Shown here piece after piece: positions 35,065-44,178 of a stretch of 64,000 bases of DNA. Every line of letters starts with the position of its first letter. Within the stretch, counting starts at the first letter, position 1. A model generated the notes under the pieces. The model was not told where the DNA came from. It saw only the letters and a list, made by a program, of their open reading frames with translations, and did not search any database. Source of the stretch: RYN-133 sp963785425 (GTDB lineage Bacteria; Actinomycetota; Actinomycetes; Mycobacteriales; Jatrophihabitantaceae); the NCBI GenBank assembly GCA_963785425.1, contig CAWAVG010000001.1, forward strand, positions 248,001 to 312,000, read 5' to 3'. A program made the translations under genes and the position numbers.

Positions 35065-35094
35065 ATGTTACGAGAACGATCGTTCTCCTAGCAA
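35065..35094 (-). promoter_or_regulatory. Promoter of the hydrolase-TetR 2 operon with embedded operator
   Basis: On the minus strand a TTGCTA -35-like hexamer (35094-35089) and a TAACAT -10-like hexamer (35070-35065) are 18 bases apart. The perfect palindrome GAGAACGATCGTTCTC (35072-35087) lies exactly between them, a classic repressor position. Confidence 0.6.
35072..35087. promoter_or_regulatory. TetR-type operator, perfect palindrome (GAGAACG family)
   Basis: GAGAACGATCGTTCTC, 16 bases, perfect. It lies between the divergent hydrolase operon and a GNAT gene, and matches two sites at 19912 and 19938. Confidence 0.7.
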
Positions 35095-35157
35095 ACGGCA
35101 GATCAGGCACAGCCGGGATCTAGATTGAAGTCTCTGTGTATCGGGCGGGGGTGAGCT

Positions 35158-35679
35158 ATGGGCAATTGGTCTACCAACTTTGTTTCTGCGTGCTTAATGA
35201 GTGCGCGTCTGAGCCTCGAACCGCTCAGCGTTGAGCACGCGGCGGAGATGTTCGAGCTATTGAATGACCCCGGTTTGCATCAATTCGTAGGCGGCGAACC
35301 ACTGAGCCTGACCGAGCTACAGGAGCAGTACGACCGTCAGACCCTGGGGCGCTCACCGGACGGCTCTCAACGTTGGTTGAACTGGGTTATACGTCGACTC
35401 GAGGACGCACGGCCAGTTGGCACCGTGCAGGCCACCGTGAGCTCATCAGAGGGCGGCATCATTGCCGAGATTGCGTGGGTTATCGCGACGCGGTACCAAC
35501 GCTGCGGCTACGCGCGGGAAGCCGTTGACGTCATGGTGACATGGCTACGAAAGTCCGGAGTGAATACCTTCATGGCCCACATTCACCCTGGACACCGCGC
35601 CTCCCAAGGCGTTGCCCGCGGGGTAGGGCTCAGTGCAACCACCGTCGTCGTTGGTGGGGAAATCCGTTGGCAGGGCTGA
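35158..35679 (+). CDS. GNAT acetyltransferase
   Basis: A 173-aa RimJ-type acetyltransferase. ARLSLEPLSVEHAAEMFELL opens the fold. EIAWVIATRYQRCGYAREAV carries the acetyl-CoA loop (Q-R-C-G-Y-A). AHIHPGHRASQGVARGVGLS is the C-terminal helix with the usual HPxHxAS motif of antibiotic-type acetyltransferases. It is divergent from the hydrolase operon; the palindrome is about 70 bases from its start. Substrate unknown. Confidence 0.86.
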   Translation: MGNWSTNFVSACLMSARLSLEPLSVEHAAEMFELLNDPGLHQFVGGEPLSLTELQEQYDRQTLGRSPDGSQRWLNWVIRRLEDARPVGTVQATVSSSEGGIIAEIAWVIATRYQRCGYAREAVDVMVTWLRKSGVNTFMAHIHPGHRASQGVARGVGLSATTVVVGGEIRWQG

Positions 35680-35773
35680 TCGGGCGTCGTGTCGCTTCGG
35701 GATGGTTGTGCGCAGTCCGTCCGGGGATTCGTTCGCGATGGTGTTTTGCCCTGCGTTTCGTCAGGATTGACTC

Positions 35774-36250
35774 GTGACGTCATCGTGGGACGATCGAGTC
35801 GCGTCCTTCTGGGACTCGGTTGGCGATCTGGAACCGGACGCGGCGCTGTCCGCCATGAAACAACTGATCGATGAACGGACTGACGCCGACCCCGACGCCT
35901 TATACGAGTGGGCGTCGGTGCACGACTTCGTCGGCCGGGAAGCCGAGGCCATACCGCTTTACCGGGCCGCGCTCGAGGCGGGACTGTCCGGCAACCGTGA
36001 GCCTCAGGCCGTCATCCAACTCGCCAGTTCACTGCGCAACGTCGGTGATTTCGATGCCGCGATCGCTCTGTTGCAAGATCGTCTCCCAAATTCTGTGACC
36101 GGCGCGGCCGCACAGGCGTTCCTCGCTCTGGTGCTATTCGACGCCGGTCGGCCAGGACATGCACTCCACACTGCACTCCTCGCCCTCGCGCCGACCCTGC
36201 CGCTGTACGGACGCGCGATCTCGGCTTACGCAGACCGGCTGCTGCAGTGA
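35774..36250 (+). CDS. Tetratricopeptide-repeat protein
   Basis: A 158-aa all-helical protein of the TPR_5 type. GTG 35774 has AGGA upstream. Helical pairs include ALYEWASVHDFVGREAEAIP with LYRAALEAGL, then AVIQLASSLRNVGDFDAAIA with LLQDRLP, and AFLALVLFDAGRPGHALHTA. No signal or catalytic motif. It presumably binds a partner; in actinobacteria such genes usually stand alone, as here. Confidence 0.85.
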   Translation: MTSSWDDRVASFWDSVGDLEPDAALSAMKQLIDERTDADPDALYEWASVHDFVGREAEAIPLYRAALEAGLSGNREPQAVIQLASSLRNVGDFDAAIALLQDRLPNSVTGAAAQAFLALVLFDAGRPGHALHTALLALAPTLPLYGRAISAYADRLLQ

Positions 36251-36467
36251 AGTCAGAAGCTAGCGTCTAGATCCCACCCGTGACCCCACCTGGGTTGGTC
36301 TAGCCACGACCGTGAGGAGCGAGCCGTAGCCGTCCCGCAAGCGGTCGGCATCGGCACCGCGCATCTGCCATTCGCGGGTCGAGGCATCCCATGGCGAGGT
36401 CTGCGGGGGTGATCAACCTCCCAACCAACGAGGACGAAATTGGCTCTTGATCACCCCCCGGCCGGGT

Positions 36468-39400
36468 ATGACAACGTCTACCGTGCTTTCGTTGCAACTG
36501 GCAGTGCGCGCGATGCGATGGCGTGGCGCTGCCTCCGCAACTGTGTTCGTCGTTGCCTTAATCGGGATTACGGCAGCCACCGTCGGTCCGATCTACTTGC
36601 GCGCCGTTGACGAAACGGTGCTTAGCCAACGGATGGTGACGGCGCCCCAAACCGCACGTGACCTGCGTATCGACCGTCAGACGAGTCCAGGCGCGACCCA
36701 CGTCAACTGGCACGCCGCCGTAGGTCGTCTCGCCTCGGAGGTGACGGACCGTCGCTACTTCGACCCGCCGGCATATTCGGAGCAGTCACCGATCCAGTGG
36801 CGCGGGCTGACCACTTACGCGACAGAGTTCGCGGCAATCGACGGGCTATGCCGCCACGTGCGTGTAGCCGCAGGAAAATGCATTTCGGCCCGCAGTACCC
36901 GCGATACGGTTGTCACACTCCGCACCGCTGCGCAGCAACACATAAGAGTCGGGCAAGTCCTCGACGCGATGTCAGCCGACACAAGCTCCGCTATCTCGGT
37001 GCGCGTGGTAGGCATTGTCGTTCCGCTAAGTCCGCACGGTGCGTACTGGCGTCCATGGAACTACCTCAGCGCCATCGGCAACGTTTTCGACACCCGATTA
37101 CCGCAGCTAGATGCGTTCTTCGTGAGCCACTCGATGCTCGACCAACTCCAATACACCGTCTCGGAGACGATCAGCGCGAACCTCCGGTTGCGAGCGGGCG
37201 ACGTCCGCATCGACGACTTGCCTCGAATCCTGTTTGACATCTCCCGAGTACAGCAATCGGCAGCCCATATCACCTCCGTGTCATCCGGAACGGCGCCGAC
37301 AGTTGCAAGCGGGCTGCCGCGCATCTTGAGCATCATCAAGCAAGAGATGACGCTCGCCCGCACCCTCGTCTTCCTCTCGACGGCGCAGCTCGTACTGCTC
37401 GCCATCATCATCCTGTACGCCGTGGTCGCAGGTACGGCGGTGGCGACCGGCCACGAGGTGGCCCTTGCCAAGTTGCGGGGACGCAGCACCCGCCAGGTTC
37501 TTGGTCAAGGCCTCGCGCAAACCTTGATCCTGGTGGCGCTGGCGGCGCCGTGCGCCGCACTTCTCGCCTGGCTCATCGTGAAGCTGGTCGCGGCGCACCT
37601 GCTCACTGGCGAGGTCAGCATCGCGTTCCCGATCAGCGCCGTTGAGGTCGTCGCCGCAGCCACCACCGCCAGCGTATTCGCGGCCGCTGTCGCCGCGCGT
37701 CGCATTATTACGTCCCCGGTCGGTGCCTTGCTGCGCCGGGGAAACGACCCAAGCAACGGTCTGGTCGGCCTTGTTCTCGTCGACGCGGCGACGGTCGCGC
37801 TTGCCCTCGCCGCGATCATCGAACTGGTCGCGGCTGGTGCAGTGAGCTCGGGCAAGACAAACCCCGTGTCCGCGGTCACGGCAGTCTTGCTCGGCGCAGC
37901 AATCGCGATTGCCGTCGTGCGTCTGCTGCCGATCGTCAGTCGCGTGCTCGTGCAGCGCACCCGCGAGTCGTCCCGGCTCGCCATCTACCTCGCCCTGCGT
38001 CAGATCACGCGGCGTCCAGCGGGAGCCCGTGTCATTGTGCTGGTGGGCGTCGCCCTTGCCCTCGCCACGTTCGCCTTAATCAACTGGTCGGTCGCGGCCT
38101 CGAATCGTGACGCCCGCGCCCTGAATGACGCTGGTGCGAGCTCGGTGCTTACCGTAAGCGCCGGTCACAGCGTGACCGACCTACGCACGGCGGTCGATCG
38201 CGCGGATCCGAACGGGCACTCGATGGCCGCAGCGGTCGTTCAGGTTGACCGAAGCACGCCGTTGCTCGCCGTCGACACGAAGCGGTTTGTCGGAGTCGGG
38301 TCGTGGCCGTCGGGGAACTCGAGTGCCGGTCTCCACGCGATTCTGAACAATCTGGTACTGCAAGCACCCCCGCCGATCGACCTCACGGCGGCCGCCGTGC
38401 AATTCACGCTTGACATCACCAAGCTGCCCAGGCACGGGCCAGTTTTGGAACTCGCCGCCTCGCTCACCGGCGCCGACCACGTCAGTGTGACTTCAGAATT
38501 CGGCACTGTCCGACTCGGACGCCACGCCTACCGCGCCGACATCGGCACCCTGTGCGCCGCCCCGTGTCGCCTTACTGGCCTCTCGCTCGCCGACAAGCAC
38601 GCAACGTCACAGCCATCATCGGACAGCGCCGAAATCATCGGAAGCATTGCGGCCGCCGAAGCTCGATCAACCAGGTCGACCACATGGCAACCCGTGCGTG
38701 GTTTCGGCCAGCCGTCGCGATGGCGCGTGGACCAAGCCGGGTTGGTACACCTGACGCCGATACGTGGCGGGCTTGCGTTCACCATGCAGAAGCCGCTAGC
38801 CGATGACCCGTGGCCGGGCATCGTCTCAGCGGACATCCCCGTGAACCTGCCCGCCGTCGTGGCATCAGGCACCGCCGGCACATACCTCGGTCCTGCGATC
38901 CACGACATCACGTCCTTCGGTTTTGACAGTAGATCGCTCACACTCAACGGGCTCCATATCGCAGTGAGCCTCCCCCAACTCGATCGCACCGGGGTCATGG
39001 TGGATTACGGGACGGTTCTCGCTGCAGACAGCGCGGGGCTCTCGCCGGCGACACGGTTCGAAGTATTCCTTTCGCCCGGCGCGCCCGCCGACATGGCCGC
39101 ACGACTCGCCAAGGTCGGAGTCCACGTGCTGTCTAACACTCACGCCTCGACATTCCGCGATCGGCTCGACCAGAGCGGCCCGGCGTATGCCGACGGTCTA
39201 TTTCTAATCGCGGCGGGAGTGGCAGTTGCTCTCGCGGTCGGTGCAACCGTCCTCGCAGGTGTGACAACGGCACGGCGACGCTCCTACGAGCTGGCCGCGC
39301 TGGCGTCGGCAGGCGCGCGTCCGCGCACCTTGCGGTTGTCGGTCGCGGTCGAGCAGGGAATCTTGCTTGTGGCCGGTCTCGTCGTCGGATTGTCTGCGGG

Positions 39401-39608
39401 CATCATCGGCGCGCGACTCGCGCTGCCGAGCACACCCGTATTTGTCGATCCCACGATCGGCCCACCGATTGACCATCGGCTTCCGATCGAACTGCTCGCC
39501 CTTCTCGCCGGCGCCCTCGGCGTCGTGTTCATCGCAACGAGCGTGGTGGTCGCGCGCTTCGTGGTCCGTCAGGCGAACGGTGGACGGTTGCGCGAGGCCC
39601 AGGCATGA
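36468..39608 (+). CDS. Large FtsX-like ABC permease (two-copy MacB/FtsX type)
   Basis: A membrane protein of about 1046 aa. The first helix is ASATVFVVALIGITAATVGP, followed by a ~250-residue extracytoplasmic domain. A central helical block starts TLVFLSTAQLVLLAIIILYA and includes LAKLRGRSTRQVLGQGLAQT, the FtsX coupling loop. A second large extracellular domain follows. The last block includes GLFLIAAGVAVALAVGATVL and the second coupling loop ELAALASAGARPRTLRLSVA. It overlaps the following ATPase (ATGA). It probably extrudes lipids, peptides or antibiotics, or transmits mechanical signals to the wall. ATG 36468 is preferred over TTG 36447. Confidence 0.9.
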   Translation: MTTSTVLSLQLAVRAMRWRGAASATVFVVALIGITAATVGPIYLRAVDETVLSQRMVTAPQTARDLRIDRQTSPGATHVNWHAAVGRLASEVTDRRYFDPPAYSEQSPIQWRGLTTYATEFAAIDGLCRHVRVAAGKCISARSTRDTVVTLRTAAQQHIRVGQVLDAMSADTSSAISVRVVGIVVPLSPHGAYWRPWNYLSAIGNVFDTRLPQLDAFFVSHSMLDQLQYTVSETISANLRLRAGDVRIDDLPRILFDISRVQQSAAHITSVSSGTAPTVASGLPRILSIIKQEMTLARTLVFLSTAQLVLLAIIILYAVVAGTAVATGHEVALAKLRGRSTRQVLGQGLAQTLILVALAAPCAALLAWLIVKLVAAHLLTGEVSIAFPISAVEVVAAATTASVFAAAVAARRIITSPVGALLRRGNDPSNGLVGLVLVDAATVALALAAIIELVAAGAVSSGKTNPVSAVTAVLLGAAIAIAVVRLLPIVSRVLVQRTRESSRLAIYLALRQITRRPAGARVIVLVGVALALATFALINWSVAASNRDARALNDAGASSVLTVSAGHSVTDLRTAVDRADPNGHSMAAAVVQVDRSTPLLAVDTKRFVGVGSWPSGNSSAGLHAILNNLVLQAPPPIDLTAAAVQFTLDITKLPRHGPVLELAASLTGADHVSVTSEFGTVRLGRHAYRADIGTLCAAPCRLTGLSLADKHATSQPSSDSAEIIGSIAAAEARSTRSTTWQPVRGFGQPSRWRVDQAGLVHLTPIRGGLAFTMQKPLADDPWPGIVSADIPVNLPAVVASGTAGTYLGPAIHDITSFGFDSRSLTLNGLHIAVSLPQLDRTGVMVDYGTVLAADSAGLSPATRFEVFLSPGAPADMAARLAKVGVHVLSNTHASTFRDRLDQSGPAYADGLFLIAAGVAVALAVGATVLAGVTTARRRSYELAALASAGARPRTLRLSVAVEQGILLVAGLVVGLSAGIIGARLALPSTPVFVDPTIGPPIDHRLPIELLALLAGALGVVFIATSVVVARFVVRQANGGRLREAQA

Positions 39609-40444
39609 CCGGTGTCGCGATTCGGTGCGAGGGTGTCGTGCACATATATCCGGCCAACGGCAAGGACATGGACGACGTGGTCGCCCTGCGCGGTATCGAT
39701 CTCGAAGTCGACGCCGGCGAGTTCATGGGGTTACTCGGTCCGTCCGGCTCGGGCAAATCGACCGTGCTCGGGTTACTCGCCGGCGTGTTGCGTCCTTCGG
39801 CGGGACGGGTGCTAATCGGCGATTACGACATCGGGCGCATGCCTGCGCGCCCGTTGGCGAAGCTGCGTGGGTCGCTGGTCGGCACAGTCCTGCAGAACCC
39901 GGGCCGCAACCTGCTGCCGTACGCGACGGTGCTCCAAAACGTGCGCTTCGCCGCCTCGGCGAACCGCCAGGCCGCCGAGCCGCGTGAACTGCTGACGCAA
40001 CTCGGCCTCGACCACCTGCAACGTCGGGTCGCGGGACGCTTGTCCGGCGGTGAACAGCAGCGGGTCGCGATCGCGGCCGCGGTTTGCGGCGGTGGCCGCT
40101 TGCTCCTTGCCGACGAGCCGACCAGTCAGATGGACGCCGCGGGACGCGAGGAGGTGATTGACCTGCTGCACCAGATCAATATCGAGCTCGGCGTTACCGT
40201 CGTGGTCGTCACGCACGATCCGCACATCGCCGGGCGACTCGGGCGCACAGTTACCATCCGCGACGGCCGGGTCGGCTCGGAGGGTAGACATGGACGTGAA
40301 TTTGCGGTCGTCGGTCGAGACGGCTCGCTGCAATTGCCGCCCGACGTACGCGAGCGCTTCCCGGCCGGGACAATGCTCGAGGTTTCGCACAACACCGACG
40401 GCATTCACCTGCTGCGTCGCACCGAGGACGGCGAACAACAATGA
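39605..40444 (+). CDS. ABC transporter ATPase (LolD/MacB type), first of two
   Basis: A 279-aa ATPase. Walker A is GPSGSGKST, the Q-loop is GTVLQNPGRNLLPYAT, the signature is LSGGEQQRVAIAAA, Walker B is LLLADEPTSQMD, and the H-loop is VVVTHDPHIA. An unusual ~50-residue C-terminal extension (AVVGRDGSLQLPPDVRERFP, TMLEVSHNTDGIHL) follows the ATPase core and resembles a short AbrB/regulatory-type tail. It overlaps both neighbours by four bases, so the three genes are one translational unit. Confidence 0.92.
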   Translation: MTGVAIRCEGVVHIYPANGKDMDDVVALRGIDLEVDAGEFMGLLGPSGSGKSTVLGLLAGVLRPSAGRVLIGDYDIGRMPARPLAKLRGSLVGTVLQNPGRNLLPYATVLQNVRFAASANRQAAEPRELLTQLGLDHLQRRVAGRLSGGEQQRVAIAAAVCGGGRLLLADEPTSQMDAAGREEVIDLLHQINIELGVTVVVVTHDPHIAGRLGRTVTIRDGRVGSEGRHGREFAVVGRDGSLQLPPDVRERFPAGTMLEVSHNTDGIHLLRRTEDGEQQ

Positions 40445-41094
40445 CGCTATCCGGCCGTGCGCTAACTTACCGCGTCGGTGATCGAACGATCGTCGACCAG
40501 CTCGACGTGGACGCGCGTGCTGGCCAGATGCTCGCGCTGTGCGGCCCGTCGGGTGCGGGAAAGTCGACGGTGCTCACCATGCTGGGTGGCATCATCGCGC
40601 CCGACAGCGGTGAAGTAACACTGTCGGGCGCGCCCGTGCGGGTGAACGACCTTGCGCTCCGACGGCGTGTCGGTGTGGTCCTGCAAGGCTACGGCCTGGT
40701 CACCGCGCTCACCGGCCGCGAAAATATCGCGATCACTTTGCAGGCGCGCGGCGAGCCACGGGCAAGGGTGCGCGAACGCACGGCCGAAGTGCTCGAGCGG
40801 GTTGGGCTCACCGACGTCGCCGACCACCTCATCGAGGACATGTCCGGAGGGCAGCAGCAGCGCGTCGCCATGGCCCGGGCGCTCGTAGGAGCGCCAGACG
40901 TCCTGCTCGCCGACGAGCCGACCGCAGAACTTGACGCCGAGAACCGCGAGCTCGTCGTGGCGCTCCTCTCCGCCCATGCTCGAACCGGCGCGATCGTGGT
41001 CATCGCCTCGCACGACCCCGATGTCATTTTCAACTGCGACGACGTGCTCGAACTCGACGCCGGTCGGGTAGCGGGGTCCTTACACGATTGGTGA
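40441..41094 (+). CDS. ABC transporter ATPase (LolD/MacB type), second of two
   Basis: A 217-aa ATPase. Walker A is GPSGAGKST, the signature is MSGGQQQRVAMARAL, Walker B is VLLADEPTAELD, and the H-loop is VVIASHDPDV. Shorter than its neighbour and without the C-terminal extension. Two non-identical ATPases beside one double-length permease suggest a heterodimeric motor. It overlaps the previous gene by four bases, and a stem-loop follows at 41135. Confidence 0.92.
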   Translation: MTLSGRALTYRVGDRTIVDQLDVDARAGQMLALCGPSGAGKSTVLTMLGGIIAPDSGEVTLSGAPVRVNDLALRRRVGVVLQGYGLVTALTGRENIAITLQARGEPRARVRERTAEVLERVGLTDVADHLIEDMSGGQQQRVAMARALVGAPDVLLADEPTAELDAENRELVVALLSAHARTGAIVVIASHDPDVIFNCDDVLELDAGRVAGSLHDW

Positions 41095-41134
41095 GCAACC
41101 TCGTACTCCTACGCGCGCCACTCATTCCACGTTG

Positions 41135-41154
41135 CAGTGCTCGACACAGCACTG
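41135..41154 (+). terminator. Stem-loop after the ABC export operon
   Basis: CAGTGCT and AGCACTG form a perfect 7-bp stem with a six-base loop, 40 bases past the last stop. No U tract. Confidence 0.45.
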
Positions 41155-41207
41155 AAGCACCTGCATTCAACTCTGCCGAATCAAATACACGCGCGTAGCT
41201 CGCGGAC

Positions 41208-41450
41208 CGATGACCCGGACAGTGTCGGAGCTAGCCGCCCGGCGCGGGCAGCCGTCCGAGCACGCTAACCAGCGTGCTGGATGGACTCGAGAGCCGCGGG
41301 CAGATCGTCCGCCGCCGTAGCGACGGTGATCGACGTTCAATGGTGATCGAACTGACCCTGTCGGGCGCGGAAACAGCGGCGACTGTTCGTAAGCAGTTCT
41401 TGGACCTCGAAGACCGAGTCCTCGCAGAGATGCCGCCCGAGAGCATCGTC
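41208..41450 (+). pseudogene. MarR-family regulator remnant, frame-disrupted
   Basis: MTRTVSELAARRG in one frame continues as SRPSTLTSVLDGLESRGQIV in another, then RRRSDGDRRSMVIELTLSGA and FLDLEDRVLAEMPPE. This is the recognition helix, wing and start of the dimer helix of MarR. The N-terminal dimerisation helices are missing and the reading frame changes at about 41255. It directly follows the ABC exporter, which such a regulator would plausibly have controlled. Confidence 0.7.
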
Positions 41451-41790
41451 GCGCCTTGGTTGAGGCAGCAACATGACCACAAACACCAGGACATCCAACG
41501 CACCGCTCTCTATCAAGGTGCGGCTGTCAGGCAGGGTGGGGCCCAACTCGTGGCCCACCACACAGAGGAACCCGGAAGCGACGACTTCTACCATTTCATC
41601 GAGCACAACGCTGTCTTGCTCGACAAACGACTTCTCACTCGGTTCCATAAGGCCGCACACTCGCCAGCGCACCGGCATGAAAAGGCTGGATCGCGCCGGA
41701 TCGGTCTCGCTCCCCCCTTCATCGCGGCGCTGACCCACGTCGACATGGTCGAAGATCGTGGAACCCCGCTACCTGCCAACACCGCAGTCG
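41451..41790. other. Stretch without recognisable gene
   Basis: Open frames exist on both strands but none is recognisable. The rightward frame that carries the MarR wing simply reads through. Confidence 0.35.
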
Positions 41791-42696
41791 TCACCACGTG
41801 CTAGCTGCGAGCACGACCCGAAATCCGTCAGGGTCGACGATTGTGAGCCCATGTCGATCCCAATAGGGATTGAGTGAAGCGACAAGTGGCAGACCATCGG
41901 CGACTTGATGAACTCGGTCCCATGAGGCGAGGAACAGCACGAGCAGCGACTCCGGGTGGGGCGGCGGTGGTACGGCATGCTCGGTTTCTACGAGTTCCAT
42001 ATGGGCGCGAGTGCCAGGCAGGTCCAGCAGGACGCCGGCGTAGCCATCGTGGTCGGTGAAGCGTCCGATTTCCGGCAGGCCAACCCGGTCCCGGTAGAAG
42101 GACACTGCTGCGGTCAGAGTTGCGGTCTGCCGCGCAATCCGGAGCGCACCAAGGCGGGTGGCAGCCCGTGCTCCCATGGGTGCAACGGCCGCGATTGTGC
42201 GCCGCACGTCATTGAGATGATGGATCACCTCGTGCGCGGCGTGGCGCAGGACCCATGCCGCCGTCCTGGTCTCACCCAACCGCCGCGCCCGTCGTTGCCA
42301 CGCACTCGCGCCGAACGCAGCCGCCTCGTCAGCCAGTCCCGCCTGCGCGGCGTCGACTTCGGTCAGAACCGCGTCCAAGCGAGTGCCGTTGTATCGGAGC
42401 AGTCGTGCGCGGACATCGTTGAGCATCGGTTCGATCTCGGGCGAGTCTTCTGTGCGCGTGCGGTACAAACGCAGCGCTGTGACCGCGAGCACGTCGCGGA
42501 TGTGACAGCAGTACTCCATTGCGGACCACGCGGCTTGCTTGGGCAGCGCTCGCAAGACTGCGTCGGTAGCAGACGTAGACACGGATCTGAGTTCGGCGAG
42601 TGCGCCTGAGATGGCTGTCAGTGGCTCTGGCGCGGCGGCTTGATAGATGAAGCCGCACTCAGGACACACGTGATCGAGACTGGGCCAACCGTTCAT
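41791..42696 (-). CDS. DinB-like domain fused to a VOC domain
   Basis: A 301-aa protein. The N-terminus has a zinc-ribbon-like HVCPECGFIY, then a DinB/MDMPI four-helix domain to about residue 180 (AWSAMEYCCHIRDVLAVTAL with the metal His, TAAWVLRHAAHEVIHHLNDV with a second His pair). The C-terminal ~120 residues form a YycE-like VOC module (TATLTAAVSFYRDRVGLPEI, HMELVETEHAVPPPPHPESL, LTIVDPDGFRVVLAAS). No gap or overlap sits between the parts, so it reads as a true fusion. Both modules are thiol- or metal-linked detoxification folds, so a two-step detoxification enzyme is conceivable. Confidence 0.85.
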   Translation of the reverse strand: MNGWPSLDHVCPECGFIYQAAAPEPLTAISGALAELRSVSTSATDAVLRALPKQAAWSAMEYCCHIRDVLAVTALRLYRTRTEDSPEIEPMLNDVRARLLRYNGTRLDAVLTEVDAAQAGLADEAAAFGASAWQRRARRLGETRTAAWVLRHAAHEVIHHLNDVRRTIAAVAPMGARAATRLGALRIARQTATLTAAVSFYRDRVGLPEIGRFTDHDGYAGVLLDLPGTRAHMELVETEHAVPPPPHPESLLVLFLASWDRVHQVADGLPLVASLNPYWDRHGLTIVDPDGFRVVLAASTW

Positions 42697-42791
42697 CTGC
42701 TCTCAGTCCACCAAACTACCCAGACATCGGCTGCCATATCGCTTGACCGCCAACAGCCGAACGAGCATTGAATCACGACATTGGTGTCGTG

Positions 42792-44057
42792 CTAGCTATC
42801 TGCCCTGACCGCATCGGCCGCCTGTCGGAAAAAGGCCGCCCGAGTGGTGGGAGGCCATATCGTTTCATTGATCGTCTCTTTGACCGCCTTTGCCGACGTC
42901 CCTGTTGCTACCACCTCGCGGTGCCAACCTTTGGTGAGGACCGCTCCAGCAGCGCCCAAGTCGAGGGAGGTGACGTAAGGTAGCGGCCGGAATGGCCGCG
43001 GGTCATCGCCGAGCAGGTCCGCGGCGACGTTGTGGCCCGCGATCTTTCCCTGCTGTACCGCATGCTGGCAGCTTTGCAGGACGGCGTGGCCGTCGTGGTC
43101 ACTGGCGGCCGCAACATCGCCGGCGGCAAAGATGCGCGGATGCGACGCCACTCGCAGATACGTGTCAACTTCAAGCCGACCAAGTGGGTCATGCGGCGCC
43201 GAAAGCGCAGCGGTGAGTTGGCTCGCGGTCATACCCGCAGTCCACACGACCGTAGCTGCGTCGAGTGTCGAACCGTCTGACAATGTCGCCGTTGTAGGGG
43301 TGAGCGCGGTCAGTGTGGTGCGCCGAAGGGTCGTAATGCCAAGTTCGGCGAGCGCACCCTCGATTACTGGGCGTGGACCCGGCCCGAGTTCGGGTCCAAC
43401 CACGTCCTCCTTCTCGACGATGACAACACGGGTCGATGCCGCCGACCCTGCCACCTCACGCATTCGGGCAGCGAGTTCGGTAGCGACTTCGATGCCCGTA
43501 AATCCACAGCCAACGACGATGGCGGTGTACCGCCCTCGGCGCAACGGTCTCGACGGGAGCGCCGTGAGATGACGCTGCAACGCCATGGCCGCGGGAATCG
43601 TGTCAACGTCAAACAGGTGCTCGCGGCCGGGGAGCTCGGGATACCGGACGTGACTTCCCGTCGCCAGCACCAGCCGCTCGTAGCGGAGCACAAGCCGCTG
43701 ACCATCGGGTGCGACCGCCTCAATAATCTTGCTCCGCGGAACGATGGCGACGACCTTTGCCGCTTTACGACGCACGCCGACGGGACGCAGTATGTCGTCC
43801 AGCGGAACCTGCATGCACTGTGGATCGGACTGGTAAAGCCTAGGCCGGATGACCATCTGATTCCCGGTACTCACAAGCAAGATCGGCAGATCAATCGAGC
43901 CCAGACCGTGGACGTGTCGTAGCCGTGCCGCACTTGCTGCAGCCCAAACTCCGGCGAAGCCACCACCGATAATTATGATCGGTGCAGCTATTGCTGAGGT
44001 CGAAGCCCTTGCATCGACCGGGTCGCATAGGCGAGCAGAGTTGGCAAGCCGTGCCAC
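42792..44057 (-). CDS. NAD(P)/FAD-dependent oxidoreductase, NDH-2-like
   Basis: About 421 aa. The FAD-binding dinucleotide motif is PIIIIGGGFAGVWAAASAAR, the second Rossmann motif is TAIVVGCGFTGIEVATELAA, and the FAD-ribityl motif is HPRIFAAGDVAAASD, in the usual order for type II NADH dehydrogenases. VVWTAGMTAS and PYVTSLDLGAAGAV also fit. No clear C-terminal membrane anchor, so it may be a soluble quinone or carotenoid-type reductase. The open frame extends 50 codons further to 44207; I place the start at GTG 44057, close to the FAD motif. Confidence 0.85.
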   Translation of the reverse strand: MARLANSARLCDPVDARASTSAIAAPIIIIGGGFAGVWAAASAARLRHVHGLGSIDLPILLVSTGNQMVIRPRLYQSDPQCMQVPLDDILRPVGVRRKAAKVVAIVPRSKIIEAVAPDGQRLVLRYERLVLATGSHVRYPELPGREHLFDVDTIPAAMALQRHLTALPSRPLRRGRYTAIVVGCGFTGIEVATELAARMREVAGSAASTRVVIVEKEDVVGPELGPGPRPVIEGALAELGITTLRRTTLTALTPTTATLSDGSTLDAATVVWTAGMTASQLTAALSAPHDPLGRLEVDTYLRVASHPRIFAAGDVAAASDHDGHAVLQSCQHAVQQGKIAGHNVAADLLGDDPRPFRPLPYVTSLDLGAAGAVLTKGWHREVVATGTSAKAVKETINETIWPPTTRAAFFRQAADAVRADS

Positions 44058-44178
44058 GTCAAACACGATCGTGGCCGCCGAGCCGATTCGCCAGGGCCAG
44101 TCGCGCTCAGTTTGGTGGAGAATGACTCTCGGGTAGTACGAGCAACGCGTGTCGCTTTCTCGTTGAAGGCGAGCGTAG

